Shown here piece after piece: positions 22,897 to 33,482 of a stretch of 64,000 bases of DNA (position 1 is the first letter of the stretch; the number at the start of each line of letters is the position of its first letter). This stretch comes from Clavelina lepadiformis (Eukaryota; Chordata; Ascidiacea; Aplousobranchia; Clavelinidae), in assembly GCF_947623445.1 (NCBI RefSeq), contig NC_135240.1, positions 7,068,001 through 7,132,000 of the forward strand, in the 5' to 3' direction. The position numbers were made by a program, and so were the translations under genes. The notes beneath the pieces were generated by a model. It saw only the letters and a list, made by a program, of their open reading frames with translations. It was not told the origin of the DNA and made no database searches.

Positions 22897-25186
22897 TTTT
22901 TTCTCCTTTTGTGACGTATAAGATGTCGTTGTTTCATTATAACTGTCAAAGTTCCAAAACACTAGAACACTGACGTCAAAGCGTGGGTGTTGCTTGATAA
23001 ACTGCGAGCGGAAAATGAAAGGAAATTTCCACTCTTGATACATTTACATTGATACATTTACATTTAGTCTAATGCATGTCTTCTGCAGCAACAAAGTCAA
23101 TGGTCTCAATACAGCCACTCATGGGCTGATTCAGCTTCTTAACACAACGGCGAAAACAGGTCATAACCGGTTTGTTGTGGGCAAATTCTTTCCAAAGGCT
23201 TCATTGCAATTTAACGGAAGCAAGTGCACATCAAACAACCCATTAACGATAAATAAGGTTAATAAATTATTAATAAGGCATGTCGGCCGGGTTTTTTTTA
23301 AGTCGAGACACTGGAATATCTTGGTATGTCTTTTACTGTAGTCATCTGCTGGATGTCCTGGTCGTCAGCCTATCTTAGAGGCTAGGTATAAGACAGAAAT
23401 AGACCCAAATAAACCTATGATAAAGTTACAACAGTTTTGGCAACTGTCTTCGCTTTGTCAGTTGACACCCGTTTGTGTATGTGCAGTCAACTTTTGATTG
23501 TTGCTACAATTGTTTTTGTTTTCGGCTATAGCCAGTTATTCAAAAGCTACTAGTTATTGATAGTGACTGGGAAAGCGTTTATTTGAATTATACCTATAAT
23601 ATTTACAACAATGGACATTTGTGGATGCAGAAAAGTAGACGGAATATAATAATCAATGGACTAGTACGGTATTGCTTCCTATCGTAAAGTCTTTATAAAA
23701 ATGGATTTCCTTGTTGAAAAAATGCCGCAAATAGAGCAAGGGTCTATACTCTATACTCTATAGCAGTGGTTCTCAACCTTCTGATCTTGGTGGACCCCTT
23801 TTGATGCTGTCAAAGCAGTTGGCGGACCCCTGACGTTTAAGCAAACTAAGGGTTCTGAGACTACACTAAAATAAAGTTAAGTTTTAGTAAACAAAGCTAT
23901 CTCCTTTACGCTACTATACGTTGCTCACAACAACAAGCTGCTAGTTACAAGCTAAAACTGAGAAAGCGATTATGTGCAATCTCCAGCAACTTAAAATCAC
24001 TGTATGCAGCTGTCTTCTCGTATAATCCGCAATCTATTGCATCACAATAGGCCTTCCCTGCGGGTGATAAATCTCAATAAGCTTTTGTATTGTCCCATCA
24101 CAATAGGCAATTAAGCAAATGTTCAAGCCTATTTCAAATAGCAATGAAAAACAGCAAAAACGTTTTAAAAACTCGTACTTTATGTTGCAAATTTCGAAGT
24201 TCTCACGGACCCCCTGAAAACGTTTCGCGGACCTTTGGGGGTCCGCGGACCCCCGGTTGAGAACCACTGCTCTATAGGGAAGTTGAAGGTAAATTATAAC
24301 TTTTTTTGGTGAAATATGCAAAAGAAAAACAATTTGTCTCACTAATCAAAAAAACCTAAGCTAAGACAAGTTTTAAGCAGGTAGGCCTATATCATTCATT
24401 ATACCAATACATAATATTGTAGTAAGACATGGTATAATGCGCAGTTTTGTTGATGCTAAAAACCTGTGGCTTTTGACGTTAAATTCAACCACTTAGAGTC
24501 TTAGACCATTGGTGAATCCATATTGAACGTCACGTTGAACTCATCTAATTGCTGTGCGTCTGTGCCTTGCTGGCAACAAATAATTCCTCACTTAATTTTC
24601 TGTGTTGTTAATTTCCGTGCTTGACCTTCGTACGTCTGTGCGGTTGGTTCAACTACCATGTTTTTCACAACCATGCAATAACCACCATATCGCGTATGAC
24701 CGACACATAGAAGTGCGCAGAAAGTACAGATGGAAGGTTATCTTGAAGATGATTTGTCGCATACAACGACACAGCTTTAAACTAGCTTTAAATCATCATA
24801 TTTATTCGATTGCAAGCCGCCACATGCAAAATCTTTTTCCATTATCATTTTTGCAGCTTACAATCAAGTAAATAGGGTGAGTTGGTGTCTGGTTTGTGAC
24901 CAAGTGCGAGCAAAGGTTAAGTATAAAAATTAACCAAACTTAAGTTCAGAAGGCGAAGCACAGAAATAACCTAAACACAGAATTTTTAATGGCTGCAGGA
25001 CGCAGACGCGCGGTATGTAATCGTGACGTTATGATAAATGTGGAATCGGCAATAATGTAGTTGATTGAACTTACAGCGTCCGAAGGTCACAAGTAACAAC
25101 CGATTTGAATAGCATTCTGCTACCGTGAAGTTTTCGCTCTTTTTTACGTATTGTTTCTTTAAACTACAACTGATATTTGAAGCACG
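22897..25186. other. Intergenic, copy 2, P-like element to CRP2
   Basis: Collinear with copy 1 from about 2239 to 4031 except for the hAT MITE at 23764-24269. No gene seen. Confidence 0.55.
23764..24269. mobile_element. hAT-type MITE, 506 bp, only in copy 2
   Basis: Perfect inverted ends CAGTGGTTCTCAACC (23764 onward) and GGTTGAGAACCACTG (to 24269), flanked by an 8-bp target duplication CTCTATAG (23756-23763 and 24270-24277). Absent at the matching place in copy 1 (about 3110). The CAGTGGTTCTCAACC end is typical of hAT nonautonomous elements. No transposase. Confidence 0.92.
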
Positions 25187-25841
25187 ATGAAAACTTATGT
25201 GGTGCTGGTGGTTATTCTGCTGCTGCTAATTTACATAGGTAACAAGTAATTATGCCTGAAATGCGTCAAAAATTGTCATCGTACAACTAGTTCATTCAAA
25301 GCTTAATTTTTTTAATTGACAGGACACAATCGGAATGTACCTGGCCGTAAAAAGGTAACGAATGACTTAATGGTTGTTATTTGTCTAATGATAATTAAAC
25401 AAGGAAGCCACATTGTCAAATGTGTACTTTCGGTTCCCATTCGTGTACGGTTTAAAATTACAAAAGCATAAAATCAATGGCCTAGTAACGATTCAATAAC
25501 GATTTCACGGCGAAACTTTTGTTCGTCAGTCGTACACCAATTCAAACGTTTCTCAATTTACAGACCAGCAAATGCAAGAGGATCGTTTGTGTGATGGGTC
25601 GACGAGCAAGATACTTCTTCAATTGCAAAGTTTTGGGAAAGCGCTGGCGTAAAGGCAAGTATAAAAAAATATTTTCCGCTCTGACTGGACAGTGATTAAC
25701 GTGTGATTTTATTATGCTTTAACTTAATCGTATTTTTGCTTTCAATGTGTATTAGTTTCATAATTCATTGTTTTGTTATTTGCAGAGTGCTGAAGTTGTT
25801 AACGAGCACGTTGCAACTCAACTTCGTATTGGTACAAATAA
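25187..25841 (+). pseudogene. CRP2 (copy 2), interrupted by two stops in exon 4
   Basis: Exons 25187-25238, 25323-25354, 25564-25654 and 25786-25841 keep the same sizes and splice sites as copy 1, including the GC donor of intron 3. In exon 4, TGA at 25791-25793 replaces an Arg codon and TAA at 25800-25802 replaces a Gln codon. The product would end right after the fourth cysteine and lose cysteines 5 and 6. The AATAAA signal downstream (26040-26045) is intact. It may still be transcribed, but the six-cysteine fold cannot form. Copy 1 at 4032 is the open partner. Confidence 0.8.
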
Positions 25842-26730
25842 TGCTGAATCTTATGTATTTCAGAATATTTCTTTTTAAATTTAAAAAAAAAACTTAAGCT
25901 TGTGATCGTAAAAAGCATCCACAAACCATATCATTGAATTGTGCTGTTTTATCTATTCTATACCCGTTCAAAGTTTTTTTAACTCCAATCTTTTTTGTCT
26001 GCACTTTTTTTTTGGTGTGTTATGTTGTTTGGAAATGGAAATAAACGTCGTTTTCGTTCTAAGTGTTGTTGCCTAAAAACAACGCATCATCGGCCGTGTT
26101 AGCACTCAATTCAATTGGCTTGTTGTTTTGAACGGGTAGCACACGTAACCGCTATAACCATACGTCTTAAATGCAAAATATTCTCTGAAAAATATTTAAA
26201 TCTATTTTTATTTTGCAAGTACTATATGAACTGATTAAAAAAAGTTCTAGATGTACTATAGATGTTAATTGGGTCAAATTGATCCATTTCTCAAAATACT
26301 GTAGCCTACGTTGCAAATTTATTTTATTTCAAGGTTTGTTTGCTAATAATGAGAAACTATTCTAACTATAGGCCTGCAAGAAATAGATACTAAACCAAAT
26401 TACAAAACCAAGTAACAAGGGTTTCGGACTAAAACACAAACGAGAAAACCTAGAAATCTATGAAACAATTTTGCAACAATTTTAGTTATCGTCTGTGGCC
26501 TACACTACAGTATATATAGGTCCTTCGCTAGTTAGTGAACTTTGCATATGTGTGGTCTTTATAGTTCGTAGTTGTTGCTGCATTTGTTGTTGTTTCGCAT
26601 CGGGTAGTTGTTCAAAAGTAAGTGGTTATTGATGGCGACTGAGAAATATTTTACTTAAACAATACCAAGAATATTTACAACAATGAGCGTTTGTGGATGC
26701 AGAACTATAGACGGAAGATGAGGGACTGAT
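25842..26730. other. Intergenic, copy 2, CRP2 to Polinton
   Basis: Contains the CRP2 polyadenylation signal at 26040-26045 and the left target duplication ACTGAT (26725-26730) of the Polinton. No gene seen. About 7% different from copy 1 near the Polinton edge. Confidence 0.55.
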
Positions 26731-27380
26731 AGTAGTATAGTGTTGCCACCTCAGGAACCCCCCCACCACGCCACCACCGCCACCACCACCGCCACCACCA
26801 CGCCACCATGCGCCACCACCACCGCCACCACCACCGCCGCCAACTCTTACCGCCACCAACTGTGAAGTAGGTCACTCCAAGATTAGTCCATTCAAGTAAT
26901 TAGGTCATATGTAAAAAGAGATAAGAAAAGTGACGTCATAATTTTGGTTCCACACGTAAAGGGAAAAGATGTTAGAAAAGTACAAGTGTAAAAGTGACGT
27001 CATAGTTTTCGTTCCATAGCGCCAACATGTGGTAAACATGTTCTAGGTTTCTAGAGGAAGGGTGTAAGAGAAAAAACATCTTCGGTTTGTGGATATTCGA
27101 TATCAGTTACATCATAGTTTCAGTGTAAAGTATACAGAACGATGAACCGTATGAATTGCCACCTGGAATCATATGGAGAAAAAACCTAGAGTAAGAACGC
27201 GTTAATCGTATTCGCATATGCTAACATGACCTGGTTTTGAATTCCAGCTTGGGTTGAAATAAGCCAGACTTTAGAAACAAAGCATTGGAATGTATTACAA
27301 CCAATCCAGTCGATTCCAGATGTAAGAGAAGAATAAATAATAGCTGGCACCCAGATGTGATTTGTTTTGACCTGAATATG
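26731..27380 (+). repeat. Polinton left terminal inverted repeat
   Basis: Matches 36700-37336 in inverse orientation, including a G/C minisatellite of CCACCACCGC-type units at about 26758-26843. It extends over the 3' end of the major capsid frame. Confidence 0.85.
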
Positions 27381-28618
27381 AAGGCAAGTCCAAACCTGTC
27401 TCCAAACCTGTCTGCAAAATGCATTTCCATGCGTAGATTTCCACGTTTCACGAGATCGAAATGACCGCCATCACTGAGGTCGGGTGAGAGATCAAAAACA
27501 AACAAGGTGTATCCGTTAGGATAATCCGTTCTACTGATTGCGTTACCGGTATCTTTGAAATGCTGGTTCGATCCGGTGAAAAGACTGTTATAAGCTCGAA
27601 TATAATGCTGCTGTTCAAACTTTGGTTGGAGAGGCTTGCAAGGGATCTGTTCTCCGTTCACGTATACCGCCAGAAAGGAGATGTTATAATTTTTAAAATC
27701 AAAGGGGTTTTCCTCTATGACACCGTTGAACGCGGTATTATTAACACAACCGATGACAATCCGTTTAGGAAGTTGTCCTAGAAAAACATTTTCTTGATTG
27801 CAAGACATATTTCCCCGTGGAACACTAAAAACTTTGGTTTGTATTCTTCGAATGGGATATTTCGCGTTAGAGACTTGCAAAGCTTTGATATGTGCCAATG
27901 CCACCTGAGCAGAAGGAGTGACCTTGCGGACGTACAGGATGACCTGATTAATTTTTGTTTTGAATGTACTTCCTCGAGCAGCCATTAAATTAAACTCAGA
28001 CTTGGTACGGGTAAGCTTCAACTTCATGTTTATTCCACTGAGTAAATAACGACTTTGAAAAAAGAGATCCAAGTGGAGTTTTCCGACCATCTCCACTTCC
28101 CCACTCGTTGCAGTGAAAGCTTTTCTCTTTTCAAAGCCGGTATTCGCTTGGGTCAAAGCACTCATATGCCCGGCAGTATCCTCGTACCATAGAGCACCAG
28201 TCAATTGAGAAGTCTTGGCTTCATCCCCAAAGCTGAGTAAAGTTTCCAAATAGGCTCGATACGGATAGGTGTTGGTAGACGCCGAGACCAGTTTATCGTT
28301 CAGTGATAGATCGACCTGACCGAATAAAGCATTCAACCAATAATTAACCGGTGCCACGACTGCATCGTCTCCGAGATCACTACCATCATTCTTTTGAATT
28401 TGAGCCTTCACAAAAATGACGCTATTGCTTAAGTCCAAGTAGGCATCGGTCGAAGATTGAATCGCAAACTCAATCGGGCCCGAATCCGAGATGTTGTTTA
28501 AAGGTTGATGTTCCACCCATACCCCACTTTCGATACTGGACTGGGTCGGTGGAACGGAAAATAAGTCTAATTCGCTTTTCGTACAAATACAGGAAAGAGG
28601 ATGAATGAGTGACATCAC
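27221..28618 (-). CDS. Polinton major capsid protein (fossil part)
   Basis: A 465-codon frame, the size of Polinton major capsid proteins, which in this family are double jelly-roll and resemble the F54H12.2-like proteins widely annotated in animals. Recognisable features are SGVWVEHQPL near the start, a Trp/Asn-rich VNYWLNALFGQVDLSLN segment and the YPYRAYLETLLSFG segment typical of the family. It would build the hexameric capsomers. The last part is encoded in the left terminal repeat. It is followed upstream in the same direction by the small protein at 28615, with overlapping ends. Confidence 0.85.
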   Translation of the reverse strand: MMSLIHPLSCICTKSELDLFSVPPTQSSIESGVWVEHQPLNNISDSGPIEFAIQSSTDAYLDLSNSVIFVKAQIQKNDGSDLGDDAVVAPVNYWLNALFGQVDLSLNDKLVSASTNTYPYRAYLETLLSFGDEAKTSQLTGALWYEDTAGHMSALTQANTGFEKRKAFTATSGEVEMVGKLHLDLFFQSRYLLSGINMKLKLTRTKSEFNLMAARGSTFKTKINQVILYVRKVTPSAQVALAHIKALQVSNAKYPIRRIQTKVFSVPRGNMSCNQENVFLGQLPKRIVIGCVNNTAFNGVIEENPFDFKNYNISFLAVYVNGEQIPCKPLQPKFEQQHYIRAYNSLFTGSNQHFKDTGNAISRTDYPNGYTLFVFDLSPDLSDGGHFDLVKRGNLRMEMHFADRFGDRFGLAFIFRSKQITSGCQLLFILLLHLESTGLVVIHSNALFLKSGLFQPKLEFKTRSC

Positions 28619-29022
28619 TCAAAAATATCGTTTATGACCTTTCTTCGCTTTGTCCTCTTGGAACTGATCGTTTTCTTTCGTTTTTTTCTGTTTATATTCA
28701 CTCTTTCACCGGGTGGGGTTAACATGCGTTCGCTTGCCGTTTCCAGGAGATGCCTTCCAGCTTCCTTGGATCGCCGAAGAGCCGCCTGTTTCAGGTTTTG
28801 ACCTTGTAAGACGTCACTGAGAACTTGTGTGCCAGATTGGAGAGCCTGTTTCCCCAAGGCCTTTGCACCACTTTTAATGAGAGGCATAACCAATTTCGAG
28901 AGACCGGAAAAAACGCTTCCGATACCGTATCCTCTTTGGTATTCTCTACCGTGAAAAACAGGTAGACCTGAACCGGCTTGATTGACGTAATACCTCTGAT
29001 AGAGATCTCCGTGGTTCACCAT
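28615..29022 (-). CDS. Polinton small virion-type protein (fossil part)
   Basis: 135 codons. The middle has a Gly-rich hydrophobic stretch (YGIGSVFSGLSKLVMPLIK) and the tail is very basic (RKKRKKTISSKRTKRRK). The position between the major and minor capsid genes, and the composition, match the small membrane-active or DNA-binding virion proteins of Polintons and adenoviruses. Exact role not assigned. Confidence 0.65.
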   Translation of the reverse strand: MVNHGDLYQRYYVNQAGSGLPVFHGREYQRGYGIGSVFSGLSKLVMPLIKSGAKALGKQALQSGTQVLSDVLQGQNLKQAALRRSKEAGRHLLETASERMLTPPGERVNINRKKRKKTISSKRTKRRKVINDIFE

Positions 29023-29804
29023 TTTCTTTTACGACGTATGTGAAGTGTTATGACCAATCGTCCACCTTCAAATAAGATAGGATTCCCCTGGCTATCCCTT
29101 ATATCTATTTCTACCGTATCAAATGTTTTGATAGCGAGGGGGTGATAAAATAATTTTTCGTAGGTATGACAAATAACTTCTCCCGGTTTCTTGGTGACGG
29201 GTACGACTCGTAAAAGTGAAGTAAACGAATCTCCCACGACAGAGGGTTCAACTAAGTCACAGTACACGTAGAGTGCAGGTACATTATAAAAACTATGGAT
29301 TGGTTTCCCTATCTCTCCTTCGGGAAGTAACATATCTTCTGTTCCGAGGAATTCATAAAGTGAATTGTTCACAGCTATTCTTAAATCTTTCATTTTTTCG
29401 AAGGAAAATTTCTTCGTGGCTTCGTCGAATTGCACGACAAGGGGTTTTACATTCTCCCCCAGAGGGGGGAGGGAATCATCGTCACGTTCACTGACACGTT
29501 TGCTATAATCCTCTTTAAACTTTTTCGTTAATGTTCGAAACGTGTCAATGATCATCTTCGCCTTGTAGTAATTTCCAGCTGGAAACTTATATTCGAACAG
29601 TTCGTGGTTGTACAGGTAAACCACCACCGATGGTAAGGATAGATTATTCCAGCTGTGTGGATACTGTATCTCACCCAACCCGATTTCATAATCTCCCCCG
29701 CTATCCAGTTCAATGCGATGTGGCAGTCTCGTTTTGTAATTGGTTAATGTATTTCCGGGAAAGACATCCATGGAAGAATTGGATGGTAACGTCAAATAAA
29801 ACAT
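29016..29804 (-). CDS. Polinton minor capsid (penton-type) protein (fossil part)
   Basis: 262 codons beginning MFYLTLPSNSSMDVFPGNT, a start typical of Polinton minor capsid proteins, with YEIGLGEIQYPHSW just after. In this family the product is a single jelly-roll protein forming the capsid vertices. It overlaps its neighbours by a few bases, as in a compact viral operon. Confidence 0.82.
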   Translation of the reverse strand: MFYLTLPSNSSMDVFPGNTLTNYKTRLPHRIELDSGGDYEIGLGEIQYPHSWNNLSLPSVVVYLYNHELFEYKFPAGNYYKAKMIIDTFRTLTKKFKEDYSKRVSERDDDSLPPLGENVKPLVVQFDEATKKFSFEKMKDLRIAVNNSLYEFLGTEDMLLPEGEIGKPIHSFYNVPALYVYCDLVEPSVVGDSFTSLLRVVPVTKKPGEVICHTYEKLFYHPLAIKTFDTVEIDIRDSQGNPILFEGGRLVITLHIRRKRKW

Positions 29805-30028
29805 TATTTCGGGAGGGAAGGATTCGGTAAGATGTAACCGATACTACTCGATAAGAGTGAAATCCAAAGATCTTTCTGTTCACTTCCAACAGTGAGGTTA
29901 TACAATGAAATGGCAGCGACCACAAACACGAGTAGTATTTGACATATAAATACTATGCTATGTTTACGGTCGTTTGTCGTTGAATCGGTTAACCGAACCG
30001 AGTCGTCAGACGTTCCGTCACCCGTCAT
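29804..30028 (-). CDS. Polinton small membrane protein (fossil part)
   Basis: 74 codons with one central membrane segment (about 20 residues around ICQILLVFVVAAISLYNL) behind a hydrophilic, Ser/Thr/Asp-rich start. It lies between the minor capsid and protease genes. Function unknown. Confidence 0.5.
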   Translation of the reverse strand: MTGDGTSDDSVRLTDSTTNDRKHSIVFICQILLVFVVAAISLYNLTVGSEQKDLWISLLSSSIGYILPNPSLPK

Positions 30029-30070
30029 AGTTGGTATGAAATAAATACGAGACTTTTACTTCCAAACCAT

Positions 30071-30619
30071 TTATAGAGGGAGAATACGGAATGGTGCGTC
30101 GATGTTATAGTTGTCCTCGATAAAGTCATGCACCAGTATATCGTTCAAGAACAGGTCCTCCGAGTACATATCCAAGATCTGACGAAGGGAATAATCTCTC
30201 ACTATCATGAGACTGAATAAAAGTACGTGTTGACCGCATACATTCGTGAACGTCTGCACGGTTTGAGAGTTGAAAGTACACGCGATTGAATTCATTCTTA
30301 AAAAGATGTAAAACTCACGGTGAATCGGACGACATCCGAAAGAATCGAAATAGGTAGCCTTGTTCTCGCGATCAATGTATATTCCGACCCAGTGCGATCC
30401 CGGGTTTCTAGAACTGTCGCTATTTACCACGTACAAGCTTGGGTTGTCATAGTTCAACAGTAGCAATTCGTCGCGCGGAAAACACCCTCGAAACACTTTC
30501 TTGGTTTCAATATCTCGACTCAATACGTTCGATATCTGTAGAGTATCCATAGTAATAGACGATCTTTGTTTCGAATACAGAGTTTTTATTACGAGTAAGA
30601 CACAAACAAAAAAATGCAC
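30071..30619 (-). CDS. Polinton adenain-like cysteine protease (fossil part)
   Basis: 182 codons; the likely start is the internal Met of MDTLQISNVLSRD. It contains the triad pattern of adenovirus-type (C5/C48-like) maturation proteases: SHWVGIYID with the His, YFDSFG with the Asp, and NVCGQHVLLFS with the Cys. It would cleave capsid precursors. Neighbours are the integrase on one side and the small membrane protein on the other. Confidence 0.85.
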   Translation of the reverse strand: MHFFVCVLLVIKTLYSKQRSSITMDTLQISNVLSRDIETKKVFRGCFPRDELLLLNYDNPSLYVVNSDSSRNPGSHWVGIYIDRENKATYFDSFGCRPIHREFYIFLRMNSIACTFNSQTVQTFTNVCGQHVLLFSLMIVRDYSLRQILDMYSEDLFLNDILVHDFIEDNYNIDAPFRILPL

Positions 30620-30628
30620 TCGATAGAA

Positions 30629-31676
30629 TCAGGGTTGGTACGCTTTCATATCAGATTCATTCACCCAACTGTTGAAGCTTGATGACCAACCGAGCCATTT
30701 GACGAGATATTGTTTCCTTTTTCCACGCTTTCTTGTTTCGAGGATGGCTTCGATCAAAAATTCATCATCCTTTTTTACAATTTTTTGTAATTCTTGTTCG
30801 TAAAAGCTTCCCTGTAATTCTTCGGAATGATAATCTTTTAGCTTGTAAGTAGGTGGATTTCCCGGGATCCGTTTGACGATGGTGAATATCTCTTCGGTCC
30901 AATTCGGAAGATAGCCCTTTTCGAATACTTGTTTGTTCTTACTGATTCTAACCACGTCACCGGGTTGAAACTTTGGTTTTCTTTCTTGCATCGGTTTTCC
31001 ATACAAGTTTTGCCATATCTCATCTTGATTTTTCCAAGTTACCGAGACCGGGGTAGTTTTGATAGAACGGTGATAAGAACGGTTGTATGCGTCCAGCATG
31101 GGTTGTAAAACGTCGACGTACTTTAGAGTATTCTTGGCCGTAAAATACCGCCACATCTTTGTCTTTAAGGTTCTGTTAAATCGTTCCACAATGGCCGCTT
31201 TTACCTCATTAAAATTGGTAAAGAATAGAATTTGATTCTCTTTGAGAAACGTTTGAAAACGTCTGTTTGTAAATTCAGAACCCTTGTCAGTTTGCAATTG
31301 TAATGGTTTCCTTTCTCGTACAATTTCCCCGAAAGCTTTCACCAAACTTTTCCCGGTCTTATCTTTCAGAGGGATTGCCCGGGCGTTACTTTGAAAAGAC
31401 ATCGATACACGTCAGCAGGTATCTGTAATCACGATTATAACGTTTTAATTTGGATAAATCCACCAAATCGGCTTGAAACTGCTGGTCGATTCCGCTCACA
31501 ATCACCTTTCTCCTGGTAAAATGTCGTCTCGCGGGTTTATGGAGTGTATAGGGGTCTTGTTGGGATAGAAATTGTTTGACGCTTTTCTGTGTTTGTCCAG
31601 ATTGAATTTGTAACTGCCTGACACCACCGAAACTACCGGCTTTGGATGGGGAATAATAGATTTCACGCAGAGTCAT
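30629..31676 (-). CDS. Polinton integrase with chromodomain (fossil part)
   Basis: Retroviral-type integrase. The catalytic core shows LLTCIDVFSK, LQTDKGSEFT and the VERFNRTLK helix, that is the D, D and E of the triad. The C-terminus is a chromodomain (YLVKWLGWSSSFNSWV). It would insert the element and create the 6-bp target duplication. The gene does not look continuous. Confidence 0.88.
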
Positions 31677-32265
31677 AACTTAACCAAGGACGAGGTTCGG
31701 TGACGGAATTTTCGATTCTTGGTTTGATGAAATTCCACCTATCCTTGTTTCCAACCAAGCTTTCGGGTACATTCAATAGTTTTAAAGCCGAGGCGAATTC
31801 TCGCCAACCGGTAGGTGAAAAATTCTTCTTCTTTCTGAGGAGATCGTCTACCAAATCGAATATATGACTGTGAGGTATGGCCTTGTCTTGAATTATTAAT
31901 TCACCTTTCTGATTCCAAGCAATAGAATTACTACTTTTAAGGAATTTTAATAACTGTTCAGCCTTTTTTCGTTTATTGAGTGGTACACCGTTTGTGATTT
32001 GTTGTTCGAGATTCAATTCCTTCACTCGCGGTTCTTGGATTCGCAGTGTAATGGGTTCGGTTAATTTTTCTTGAAAGGTTATATAACGTTGTAAGATTTG
32101 CTGGTAACGTTTCACTTTCTCGTTGGTGTCCATATTTTGTTGTAAAACATTTTCCATTTCTTGGTCTAATTTAGACATGGCTTTAGCAGTGGAGTTGGTC
32201 GGTGGATTGGTGTCCGGTAGTTGGCGCGGATCCATCAATATCATCTTTTTGGTGTAATTCATCAT
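31663..32265 (-). CDS. Polinton conserved protein of unknown role (fossil part)
   Basis: About 200 codons. A helical N-terminal half with a likely coiled coil (SKLDQEMENVLQQNMDTNEK, then VKRYQQILQRY) is followed by a basic segment and a C-terminal TGWREFASALKLLNVPESL stretch. Proteins of this type sit between the integrase and the ATPase block in Polintons. Role unknown. Confidence 0.55.
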   Translation of the reverse strand: MMNYTKKMILMDPRQLPDTNPPTNSTAKAMSKLDQEMENVLQQNMDTNEKVKRYQQILQRYITFQEKLTEPITLRIQEPRVKELNLEQQITNGVPLNKRKKAEQLLKFLKSSNSIAWNQKGELIIQDKAIPHSHIFDLVDDLLRKKKNFSPTGWREFASALKLLNVPESLVGNKDRWNFIKPRIENSVTEPRPWLSYDSA

Positions 32266-32672
32266 TTGTGAAACAAACTCGTAAGGGCGGGTAAAACAGC
32301 TCCGATGAGTGGTCCGATCAAAGCAGATAGAAATCCACCCCTCTGAATAATAATCTTCTTTTTATAGAGAGGCGTTTTCTTCTTGACAATTTCACAAAGT
32401 GGTTTTCTATATTTTTTTAATCGAAGTTTTTGCCCGGTGTTTAAAGGCACATTCCCCGCCAATACGTTTCGTGCACATTCACAAATGGCTTTTACCAGAT
32501 CCGAACTACCCCGATGTAAAAGTTGTCTTCGTACTCTCGGATCAGCCTTTGCTAAGCGTTGTAATGTCGCTGAATGACGTATGACTCGGGACGACATATT
32601 TGTAAAATGAAAGCCTTTGAGACTGGGTAACGACCTTTTATCTTTTTGATACGTAAGCGATCGTTCTTTCAT
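32262..32672 (-). CDS. Polinton basic/hydrophobic small protein (fossil part)
   Basis: 136 codons, Arg/Lys-rich through the middle, ending in a Gly-rich hydrophobic tail (RGGFLSALIGPLIGAVLPAL). It resembles the core-type small proteins of Polintons. Overlaps the ATPase gene slightly. Confidence 0.55.
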   Translation of the reverse strand: MKERSLTYQKDKRSLPSLKGFHFTNMSSRVIRHSATLQRLAKADPRVRRQLLHRGSSDLVKAICECARNVLAGNVPLNTGQKLRLKKYRKPLCEIVKKKTPLYKKKIIIQRGGFLSALIGPLIGAVLPALTSLFHK

Positions 32673-33291
32673 CTGGAAAAATGTGTGTTCGCAGCCTTAT
32701 GTCATCGGGAGTGTTTTGTTTTAGATCGATCAAAAGATAACCGAATGGTTCTTTGGTCGCGTCTACATAGGCTTCCTCTAAATATTTACTTTTGCTAGGG
32801 AACATTTGTCTTGATAAGTGTTTGATTTGTGAGGCGTCCCTAACATTTTTGAATAAAACCAAGTAATGTGAATTTAATGAAATTGTTCTTTGCGCCTTGC
32901 CTTTGTGAAATAAATTCTGTACGATATAAACCACGCTTAGGTTTTGATGGTGTGATTTCTTTGTGAATAAATCGGATATTTTCGAATCGAAATTTCCCAT
33001 GAAATCGTCTAAAACGACCAACTTGTTTAGGGTGGGGTTTAGTTTTTCTGTGTCGGGTAAACCATCGATGAACTCTACCTGCTTCAATTCATCATAAGCC
33101 GCTTGGTACTCGCTATAACACCATAGGATCTGATCTGGCGGTGGGTGTATCATTTTTGACGCATATTTAATAAGTCTCGTGACAAATACAGTCTTTCCAC
33201 TACCTGTCGGACCAGAAATGAGACAAGTAAAAGGGTGTTTCAACCGATCGTCCATGATGCTGAATAACACTTTTGATAAAGGTATACACAT
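32638..33291 (-). CDS. Polinton packaging ATPase (FtsK/HerA type, fossil part)
   Basis: 217 codons. Walker A is GPTGSGKT, Walker B is KLVVLDDFM, and a conserved SLNSHYLVLFKN segment follows, as in the A32/FtsK-HerA packaging ATPases of Polintons and related viruses. The length is usual. It would drive genome packaging. Confidence 0.88.
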   Translation of the reverse strand: MCIPLSKVLFSIMDDRLKHPFTCLISGPTGSGKTVFVTRLIKYASKMIHPPPDQILWCYSEYQAAYDELKQVEFIDGLPDTEKLNPTLNKLVVLDDFMGNFDSKISDLFTKKSHHQNLSVVYIVQNLFHKGKAQRTISLNSHYLVLFKNVRDASQIKHLSRQMFPSKSKYLEEAYVDATKEPFGYLLIDLKQNTPDDIRLRTHIFPDERTIAYVSKR

Positions 33292-33296
33292 ATTTA

Positions 33297-33482
33297 TTTT
33301 AAAAAATTACCACAGAAAAAAATGCAACACGATTATATTGACAGAGGTTTTAAAATTACCACAGAAAAAAATGCAACACGATTATATTGACAGAGGTTTT
33401 AAAATTACCACAGAAAACAATGCAACACATATTACACATCACACATATCACACACAAAATGCAACTCATATTGACAGAGGTT
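33297..33482. repeat. Tandem repeat, about 49-bp unit, three copies (in Polinton)
   Basis: Units run TTTTAAAATTACCACAGAAA... to ...TTGACAGAGG. The first two are nearly identical, the third is longer with CACA-rich filler. The array separates the ATPase and polymerase genes. Confidence 0.8.

Noticed and set aside
26626-26859. Gly-rich minus-strand frame at the Polinton left end
   Set aside because: It is the GC minisatellite of the terminal repeat read as codons.
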